A DNA stretch of 64,000 nt from Cepaea nemoralis (lineage: Eukaryota > Mollusca > Gastropoda > Stylommatophora > Helicidae). Location of the stretch: assembly GCA_014155875.1 (NCBI GenBank), contig JACEFZ010018186.1, forward strand, positions 1 to 64,000, given 5' to 3'. Below, piece by piece: positions 24,615 to 34,300 of the stretch (its first letter is position 1; each line of letters opens with the position of its first letter). Both the position numbers and the translations under genes were made by a program. A model generated the notes under the pieces. The model ran no database searches and was not told the origin of the DNA. It was given only the letters and a program-made list of their open reading frames with translations.

Positions 24615-25217
24615 GTTTATGCTTGTGGCTACGGTTTGCAATCGCATTTTCCTCATGTTGGACTAGTAGTATATGGTTTCCATCGCCCTGCTACTGAGTG
24701 AGTGTGTGGGCGACACTGTGAGCTGTGAAATTCGCATGGAATGCTTTTAGATCTGTCCTGTACAGTGACCTGCATGTTCAGAACAATGGCTACCTTTCGG
24801 CTGTTGCTGAATTGACTGATTTGCCTTTTCAATTCATGAGTGCATTTTTCAGGAGACTCCTGGGAGTTGGCGCTGAAGCTACGGAGTTTGTGCTTTATGT
24901 GACGCTTTCGGCAGGTCGCCCTGCGGTAAAAGACCAGAGCCATGTGAAAAAAACCCAGGTCTGTGAGGTCTTTCTGGTGACTGCCGATTCCATCGACAAT
25001 GAACTGGTTTTCATGGATGAATTTTGTATTGGCATTCTGGCGGCGGCATTATGCACAGTGTACCTGTGCTGGCTGTTGGATTGCTGAGACTCCTGTCTAT
25101 TCCACTTTTCACATTGGACAGTGGGGAGCATTTTGTGTGATATTCACTGGCACAGGAATGGAGCATTATGGGGACGACCCGTTGCCGTGAAGTTGGAACC
25201 TCGACTAACCTAACCTA
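24615..25217 (+). repeat. Repeat D (copy 2)
   Basis: Duplicate of 18556-19150. The 120-residue frame here (24725-25087) is interrupted in copy 1. Confidence 0.75.
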
Positions 25218-25529
25218 AACAAGCTCTAGAAAATAAATTTACTTACTTTTGAATAAAAAGTAGTAATTCAAGTAATTCAATTTATTTAAAAGGTCATAAT
25301 TTCAACCAATCGCCGTGCACAGAATATTAGGCTAACCTTTTCTGCTTAACCTAAGGTGACGTCTGCTATTGTCACGTGATATTTGAATGAATGAATCATG
25401 TCGTAAGTATGAATGGACTTTACGGCAGCCATTTTGGTGACATAGTGGAACAGGCTGGGGTGACACCGTATATCAACTTCCGTTTTCAGTTCGGTTAGTG
25501 GCACGATCGAATAACCTATTATTAGGAAG

Positions 25530-26110
25530 AGCTATGAGATGTGGTTCCTGAGGTAAATGTTGCTAATACATTGGACTGCCAGAGTAACTAACAATGATTG
25601 CCTGGAAGAAGCTAATGAAAGAAAAACATTATATATAACTTTAAAAAAGAGAGAAACATTATTTGGTCATATAATGAGGGGGGGGGGGGGGGTATTTGAA
25701 AAGTGGAAGAAGAGGCAGACCAAGAGAAATGATGCTTGGTGGACTGAGACAGAACCAGTTTTTTTTTTTTGACACTCACTCATTTTGAACTCTACCGTAG
25801 TCCATAGACTACACTGCTAGTGCATTGGACTGATAGTTGTGGATTAGCTTTCCTTATTACTAGTGTCCCTCGCCATCTGGCGAACCCATTGAAACTTCAG
25901 ATGTACTTGTAATTTACATCCACAAAGGACGAGAAGTCAACATTTTAGTCTAATTGACGATTGAACCCAATACCTTTGCATCAGCACACAGAAGAATGAG
26001 CAATCTTATCTATTCGGCCATGCTGACCTGCAGTGATAGAGTTGATCCAGAGCACCACGGACGTCTACACCAGCTGGCAAGACACATGATGATAAGTGGT
26101 CACTGGAGAA
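25530..26110 (+). pseudogene. LINE-3 fragment with SINE-A (copy 2)
   Basis: Duplicate of 19455-20065. It has a G run at about 25678-25692 and the SINE-A insert at 25772-26030. A stretch after the SINE present in copy 1 (ACTGAGATCTGTGGAGAGCC) is missing here. Confidence 0.75.
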
Positions 26111-26705
26111 GCCAAATGTTTTTTTTTAGTATGCTCTGACTAAATGTTAAAAAAAAAACAGTGATGACTGAAATTCGCAGGGAAGAGCCAATCACATGAC
26201 ATGTTGCTTGGGACTGAATAAGCTAAAGAAAAAGTTGAATTCCTCTAATAAACAATCTTGTACTCCAAACAAGAACACAGAGCTGATCCACGACTCTGGT
26301 GATCGTGTGAGATGGTGAAACATGACCACCCACACTTATCGACACGGCACAGTATGATGACTCCAAACAAAGGTAGCAAGTTGGATGTGATGAGCTGTCC
26401 CAAGGTTTCTTTCTGACTTTTAAAAACATCATTATCCAGTGGCCTATCCTGGCAGAACTTCACCCCTGTAAATCTTTCAAAATGGCTCTCTATCATAAGC
26501 CAGATGTCCTGTCTCTGTTGCTGTCAAATGTAAATTATCTATCACATTTTGAATCCATATACAGTGTGGTCTTCCCCCCTTTTCTGCCTCACCTGGACAC
26601 TTTCCTCTGTAATTATATTTACTAGATTTTCATGTTTTTTTTACACGTCCAAAATATTTAATCTTCCTCATATTTATTTGTCTTAACCAATCTTCTTCAT
26701 TTATA

Positions 26706-26985
26706 TATACTGGAGGTTAGCATGGCCGAATGGATACAAACGGTAACTCTTACATTTCTGAGGTAGCGGGTTCAACCCCTACACCGGACAGTTGGACTAA
26801 AGTGTTAACCTCTTGTCCTTGACTTGGGGACGGAAATCACAAATACCTCAGAAGTGTGAGTGAGTTTGCCTGATGGCGAGGGACACTGGTAATAGGGAAA
26901 GCTAATCCACAAGCAAAAATCAGTCCAGTGCACTAGAAGTAGTAGCATATTTATGGACCACGCTTGAGTAGAAAGTGAGCAAGTG
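26706..26985 (+). repeat. SINE-A copy (copy 2)
   Basis: Duplicate of 20652-20925, retaining the GGCCGAATGG head that is mutated to GGCTGAATGG in copy 1. The two SINE copies therefore carry independent changes. Confidence 0.85.
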
Positions 26986-27739
26986 AAAAAAAAAAAAAGA
27001 ACACCACACCAGGACGAGTGGAAAAGAAAGTAAAACAATATTCCGGACATCCTGTGAAGTCAACAGGCTATAACAACCCAGCCTTTTCCATCACTTTGCA
27101 CCTGTTAAATTGTGACTATGCATGAGCTGATCTATGTGTTGCTATCTCCGAATATGTCCTCCCGTATTAATCTGTGTCTGTAAATCTCTTCTCCGTGCAT
27201 TTTTAGGTCTGCCTCTATTTTGTTAGCTCAGTGGGTGTTAGAGAAAGAGATTTCTGGTTATTTTATTTTGTCATTGTATATCCTATCTAGAGCCTGCATC
27301 TTTTCCTCACCTCTGGAGGCTGGAGTCTGACTAGTTCTTTCTCTCAGCTCAAGATTAGTGATTCTATGGTTCCATTTTAGTTCGTCTATTCTGCCCAGGC
27401 ACCAGTTTCTAAATGTTTGTCATTTATTAGTAATTGATTTAGTCATTCACTTTTTTTTGCGCTCACTCGCTTTGAACACACTACTTCTGGTAGTGCTGGA
27501 CTGAATTTTGTGGGTGGATTAGCTTTCCCTATTAACAGTGACCCTCGCCATTAAGCGAACCCACTCCGACTTCAGAGGTAGTCATTAACATGTTTATGAT
27601 AACACTCAGTTGTGCCAATTTAACATTGGAGTTAAATATTGTAAGTTTGATACTAGAACTAATTTCCTTTGACCTCCACAAATTTCCTAGTGTTATGAAA
27701 GCTGCTCTTGCCTTCTGTATTCTTACTTTGGAGTTGGAA

Positions 27740-28030
27740 ACTCTTGCAGCAAATGTTTTACCGTCATTTTACCAATTCCAGAGTTTCATTCATAAGTACT
27801 CCTATCTTTAGTTTATTGAACAAGTGGTATTTCAGCCTGGTACACAAGCGATATATCCTGTCTGACTGTCTGAAGATTGCTGCTTGGTCACTTCAGTTGA
27901 GTTGGTAATATGCATAATCTTTCTGGTGACCTGCATGCTGTGATTCCCACTTCTTCTATAAATGCTTCTTATAAACCTCTTGTCCTTATCATAGATTATG
28001 TCTATATCAGGTTGAGATAGTCTTATACTA
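27740..28030 (-). pseudogene. LINE-1 RNase H fragment
   Basis: In reverse this matches the C-terminal end of LINE-1 at 39380-39640, including the TTATTGAACAAGTGGTATTT and GTTTATTGAACAAG regions. It is frame-broken. Copy 1 of the 6-kb duplication stops inside the same segment. Confidence 0.8.
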
Positions 28031-28215
28031 TATAAAATGCATACCTAAATTTAATGTAAATGTTAAATAAAGATGGTGGTTAAGTGTCCAACCAATTTTG
28101 GACTCTGACAATGATTTGGTTCCTAATAGTCAAGCTTTCTGCAGTTTACTATATGTTTCCAGTCACAAAGGTTACATAGAGTTTGGTTATTGTAATGTGT
28201 TGTTTCTTGATACAG

Positions 28216-28352
28216 GGGTCGTATAGAGTTGGGTGATATAACACCCCACAACATCAAACAACTCAAGAGACTCAACCAGGTAGTTTTCCCAGTGACTTAC
28301 AACGATAAATTTTACAAAGATGTTCTTGAAGTTGGAGAACTTGCCAAGTTAG
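28216..28352 (+). CDS. NAA50: NAA50 exon 2
   Basis: The acceptor is TTGATACAG and the donor GTAAGT. The first base completes a split codon, then [15 protein letters not shown] follows; the exon ends in GELAKL plus one base. This is the N-terminal substrate-binding part. Confidence 0.95.
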
Positions 28353-31300
28353 GTAAGTGAAAGTAAACGTAAGACAGAGGTAACTTTACAGTAGAGCAGA
28401 CATTAGATCCAGCAGATTACTGAAGTCAAGCAGATTCAAAGGGGGTTAGAATGGATTGACAGCAGTGCAGGTCAGGTCAGCATGGCCAAATGGATAAGAA
28501 CGCCTGTTTTTAAACATCCGGTGTGCTGATGCCAAGGTAAGGGGTTCAACCCCTACACCGGACAGTTGGACTAAAATGTTGACTTATCGTCCTTGGCTTG
28601 GGGACATAAATTACAAGTACATCTGAAGTCGGAGTGGGTTCACCTGATGGCGAGGGACACTGTTAATGGGGGAATGCTAATCCACACACAAAATTAAATC
28701 CAGTACTACTGGAAGTGGTGTGTCTGGACTACGCTTGAGTTCAAAGCAAGCGAGAGCAAAAAACAAATTTAACAGCAGCAGGTACAAAACAAATTTCATC
28801 AGGTCATCATTATAACACCTTTGCTGTGTCTCCACCTTGTTGCAGTAGAGGGGCTTGCATGTTCTTCCCAAGATCTATGCCGATGGGTAGTGTCTTCCAC
28901 GTTGGACAGCAAATGGAGTGGCAGCACTTGATCTCGAAGACGCGTACAACAGAGTCAGATATGAAACTTTGATGTACACTCTCATGGAGATGAGCGTCGT
29001 GGTTGGTGATCTGGATTGTGACTGTTTTGTATTCTCATAGAGTGGCTCTCAGGCTGGGTACATGGACCTCTGAGCTATGTATTATAGCCCCCGTACTACT
29101 ACAGGAGTAAACAATTTCACCTGTGCTTTTCAATGTGTATACAAGCAAGATTGCCAGCCTCGAAGCATTAGGGGCTGGAAGGATACTCACATTTGCAGAT
29201 GATGTTCTTGCATACAGGCAGAGGAGAGACAGAAATCAAACAGCTCAGAAGCTGTAGGCGACTCTGGACAAAGTGATGGATTGATCCATGGAGATGAATG
29301 ATGTCATTAACCCAGAAAAGGCATCTGTCTTGTGGTGCTCTGGACAATCTGATGATTAAAGCTGACCTCCCACTAAATGGTAGAAATGTGAATAGAGAAA
29401 GCAGACTGAAGCACCTAGGAATCACTTTTGATAGAAGCTTGTCCTTTAGGGATCATGTTGAAGTAACAGTTACAAAGTGTCAGAAGGGGCTCAATGCACT
29501 GAAGTGTATGGGACATGGAGCAGAAGATGCTATTAATACTTTGTCAGCACTTGATCATTTCAGTGGTAGAATATAGACTAGGAATGCTCACTGTCTCAAA
29601 GAGCCAGCTAGTGAAACTAGAGCGTATACAGAATGAAGCCATAAGGGTGATTCTGGGGTGTATAAGGGACCCCCAATAGTGTGTATGTGATACATCCTGG
29701 CGCTACCACTCAGGACTCTGAGGAAAGGCCAGACAGACATTTAATCAGTCTGCTACTGGTACCAATAGTATTGGGACTCTGCACTGGCTGTTGCAGATGA
29801 GGACAGCATGGATGGGAATGTCCTGAGTGCTGTGATGTCACTTCTTGACTGTTGTTGAAAACATTGCTAGATGTAGTGATCAGCTCCCTTCATGGCCTCT
29901 TCTACTCAGGAAATGTTTCTTTAGAGACCCTTCTCCAAGCCTGGATGTTTTGGGTGTATTGTCAGTAAAAGTAAGTAACCACCATTGGCACACCATCAGG
30001 TGCACTGGGCGTATGGTGCTAGACACAACAGCACTCGGCAAGTGATGTCACTTTCACACAAGTCACCTCTGCTGTCACTGTCATTTACTGCCAACAGGGG
30101 TCTTTGAGCCTGAGGAATTAAGGCCGCCTGGCTAGTGCAGTCGCCGCGAACTGTACAGGTTAGAATTTTCTTTTTGCCTCCGACAGAAAAAAATCCCATA
30201 CCTTATCGAGGGATCGAACCCGGGTCTCCCGAATGGGAGTCTGGCATTCTATGCACTCGGCTAGCTGCTCCTCCACTTCCCAGGATATTCTCTGTTGACA
30301 GGGGCACCCAGGTCAGTTTGTTAAATCCTCCCTGTGGATTCAAACCCATGACCACCGTCCTGGCAAGTGGGCATCTAGCCACTATGCCACCACATTTCCC
30401 TGGGTATATGGGGCCGGCCCCATATTTCTGTGAAGCAATCGGCACTGGACAGGTCATGTGGTCAGCATCATGCCGGCTGCCTTTACCTCCCAGTAAATCT
30501 CCTGATGAAACCCGTTGTAAGCTGGGTTGACTTTGGAGACCAGGTCCAATTTAAATACCTTCAGCTTTAAGAGGATTCGAACACATGACTGTCAGGCTGG
30601 CAGGCAAGCTTCTAGCTACTGCACTACTGGGGCTCCCACCCACCTTTGAATATCATTGTATAGACAGATTACAATGTTTTATGTTGTTGAATGTGTCCTC
30701 TGATATCTGCTTCTTTTGCTTCTGTGAGTACCAATCAGTACTATTTTAATGACCTCATGGATTTCCCAGAAATTGATATTTCTGGGTATTACATTTAATT
30801 TTATTATGACATATGAGATCAGAAAACCACTATGTACATATAATGGGACATTCACTTCGCTTATTCGTATATTTTATTTCATGCAATTAAATTTATCTCT
30901 TCGAACATCCATGTTTCAAACATTGCTTTTTATTTTGTTTGTTTCCAGCCTATTACAATGATATTGTTATTGGAGCTGTCTGTTGTAGAATAGATACCTC
31001 GGAAAATCAGCGCCGCTTGTACATAATGACACTCGGGTGTCTGGCACCATATAGGAGGCTTGGCATTGGTAATATGACATGGTGTTTGTGTGTTCCTGTT
31101 TTATTTTCTATGGCATGTATGTGTTGTTTTTTAAATTCAAAATTTGTTTCCCTAACTTTCTGACCGCCTCTCATATTTAGAAAATATTTTTGTCTTTGTA
31201 CCAAACAACTTTTGCAATCAAACATTTATAAGCTTGATTCTCTACTGATATTTTTATATATTGTTTCTTAGCTGTGATATCTTAATTCTGCACCAAACTG

Positions 31301-34300
31301 ATCATAAGTTGTATAGTGCGTTCACAAATGTTTGCCTTCATTCACGTTCAATTTGAAAAGTATCTTTTGCATTATTGTGAAATTTTTCCTGCCATCTTAT
31401 ATTCACTACCACCCAAGGAATATGTCTTTGATAGGATCAAAGGGAACTGAAATTATGGAAAGCAGCAAAATTTCTTTGATGTTTTGGGGAACATATATTG
31501 AATTCATGCCAACAAACTTGTTTTACTGTAATGCACGTCAATTCAGGTAACACTTCTGTTCCACTATGTGACATGCTTCTCATAAGGAAATTCCCATGCA
31601 CCATGGAGAATATTCATTATTGAACATGTTTCCCCATGAAGATGTAATATTTTAATAATATGCACTTTATCTCTGACGTGCAAATTACATACCACATATA
31701 AACAAACATTGAGATCTGCTGTACAATCTCCAGAACAAACACTTTTTGTTGGGTGTACATAATGATAAGGTTATATGCTAAATCTCATACTGAGTTAGGG
31801 ATTTTTATACGGGGGCAAACATTTGTGAATGTACTATACCTTATTGTGGTCATATATTTATAATTTTGATTCTGTATTGAACTGATCATAAGTTGTACCT
31901 TATCATGGTCATATATTTTTAATCTTGATTCCCCTCACACCACATTCTTTTGTTCAGAAATAGGGAAATGATGTTGTTTTATATGAAGTTATTGAATATT
32001 TGCTGATTTATTGAATCAAGTGCCATCTCCACACTGACAAGTCAGTTGTATATAATCTCCAACACCCTCTATCACATGTTTTTTGTGGTGCATTCATACA
32101 GGCATCTTCCAGTCTCTCTTGATGTTGTTCGCTCACCTGTAACATTGTTTTCCTTTTGCATGCTTCCCCTCCCTGTGTCCCTCTCCTCTTAACATCAAGG
32201 AGCTGTCTGCAACTCTTTCCCTGACATAAACTAATTTCTATTTATTTTGAAATTGTACTTTGAGTAGTTGAGGTTTAAACATATATGTACAATTTCAGGC
32301 ACGGTCATGCTGCAACATGTTCTAAACATCTGTGAGAAGGATGGAAACATTGACAATGTTTTTCTGTAAGTTCTGTGGGTGTATATATTTGTTTGTGTGG
32401 TGTTAATTGTGGTTGTTAGGGTTTCTTGGCAAGTTTTGCAGAAGGTAGTTTGCCGTTGCTTTCCTTCTGGGCAGTGACTGTATTAGCCATTGTCTCTACT
32501 GATGAGATAATCTGCTAGACCATAACCAACAACAATCTGTTGGCTGCTCTTACACTCCATCCACTACCTGCCTCCATGCCTTCATGTAACCCTGAAAGTG
32601 TGTGTGTCTGGCTGTGTGTGTGTGTGTGTGGGGGGGGGGGGAAGAACTAAACGGGCATCCACCATGCCCAAGGGTGTCACATAGATTAACTAGGGAAAGG
32701 AGGCATCTTACATCTTTGATAGGGGATACCTCTACTCCGCTAACTTGTGTTTATTAATTTATAAGATGCCAATCTTTTGTATACGAGATATTGTAGACTC
32801 AGCTGGTGGTCAAGCAAGATGCTGAAACATGTAGATGTAATGCTTTATTTGCAAAACATGTTGGCAAATATCTGGTGTTTCCAGTGCCTTAAAGGGAAGC
32901 AAAGATTAGTGACCAATCATGCATGTTGTGGGAGACTACTATAAGAGTTGGCATACAACTGCCTACCTCATGCTATAGGAAACTAGCTGCACAATCCAAC
33001 CTTTAAAAAAGGAGAGTCTGGCCTATGAGGCTACGACCTCCAGCATGAGAATGGAGGTGGAAGCAGTAACAGCGGCATTCCATTGGTTAGAGATCACTGC
33101 AACACACATTGTATTCATTATGGACTCGAGGAGTATGCTTAGTAACGTGGAGAAAGGAACGTTTCGTGTGGAATGGCTCACTTCGCTTCAGAGGTCACAT
33201 ATCGAGATAATTGTATGGATTTTTTGTCCTGGCCGTGCGGGGGAATTAACAGGCTGATAGGCTGGCAGGGAATGCACCTCTTGGTGGTAGATTACCTATG
33301 GACAAGGGAGAGGTGGTCGTGGGACCAGGTGGAGAAGGTGGGGGAACAGATTGAGAACCTGTATGTAGAAAGGATGTGATTGTGGTGGATTGCCAGGGGT
33401 TCTGATGTAATCTCAAAACTGAGAGGGAAGACCAGGAGAACTATCAATTAGTGGTGGGAACAATTAGTAGTATGACTCTTCGCTGGCCGTTGAATGGGGG
33501 GAGGGGGGAGACAGAGCACATATGGGAATGTCCTGAGTGCAGTGATGTCAGTTCTGAGCTCAACACAATCCAACCATTCATGAACAAGCCTACACAGGGT
33601 TTGGCGTGAGTTGGTTGCGGGCCCGTGCTCCTTTGGGAGAAGAAATAGTCAGATTACATTAATACAGGTAACCTAATTAGAAGGTGCTCAACCTGACTTA
33701 AATGTTGACTTCTTGCCCTTGACTTGAGGATGTAAATTACAAGTGCCTCAGTGGTTGGAGAGGGCTGCATGATGTTGAGGGACACAGGTGATAGGAAACA
33801 CTCATGCTGAAGCAAGATCAGTCTAGTGCAAAACTACTTGTTGCACATGTGTGGATTATTCTGGAGTTCACAGTGAGTGAATACATTATGTTTTGGGCGT
33901 TCGCTCTCTTTGAACTTGAGTGTAGTTGATACACGCTACTTCTAGCACTGGACTAAATTTTATGTGTGGATTAGCTTTGCCTATTACCAGTGTCCTCACC
34001 ATCAGGCGAATGCACTCCGACTTGAGAGGTACTTGTAATTTACTTCCCCAAGTCAAGGATGATAGGTCAACATTTTAGTCCAACTCTCCGGTGTAGGGGA
34101 TGAATCCTCTACCTCTGCATCAGCACACCAGAAGTTTAAGAACGAGCGCTCTTATCCATTCAGTCATGCTGACCTCCAGCGAACAAATAAAAAAAGTTAA
34201 GCGAGAAAAGTGTGCAACACAGAAGCCACAAACAATATGTTGCACGATTTATTGCCTGGCATATTTATCAGCTTACTGCAGTTATATATTATCTGATGTG

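Larger units (their letters stand above)
21790..27777. repeat. Six-kb direct duplication, copy 2
   Basis: Second copy of 15672-21739. From about 21800 to 24560 it shows many single-base losses, mostly in short runs, as in poorly polished long reads. From about 24600 to 27777 the differences are mainly real-looking substitutions. About 50 bp of A/C-rich sequence (21740-21789) separates it from copy 1. Confidence 0.9.
28353..30948 (+). other. NAA50: NAA50 intron 2
   Basis: A 2.6-kb intron holding a SINE-A, a LINE-2 RT fragment and tRNA-like repeats (listed separately). The stretch 30620-30948 is AT-rich and unassigned. Confidence 0.85.

Noticed and set aside
24725..25087. 120-residue protein in repeat D
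   Set aside because: The frame is interrupted in the near-identical copy at 18660-19030 and absent in the reversed copy at 5195-5875.
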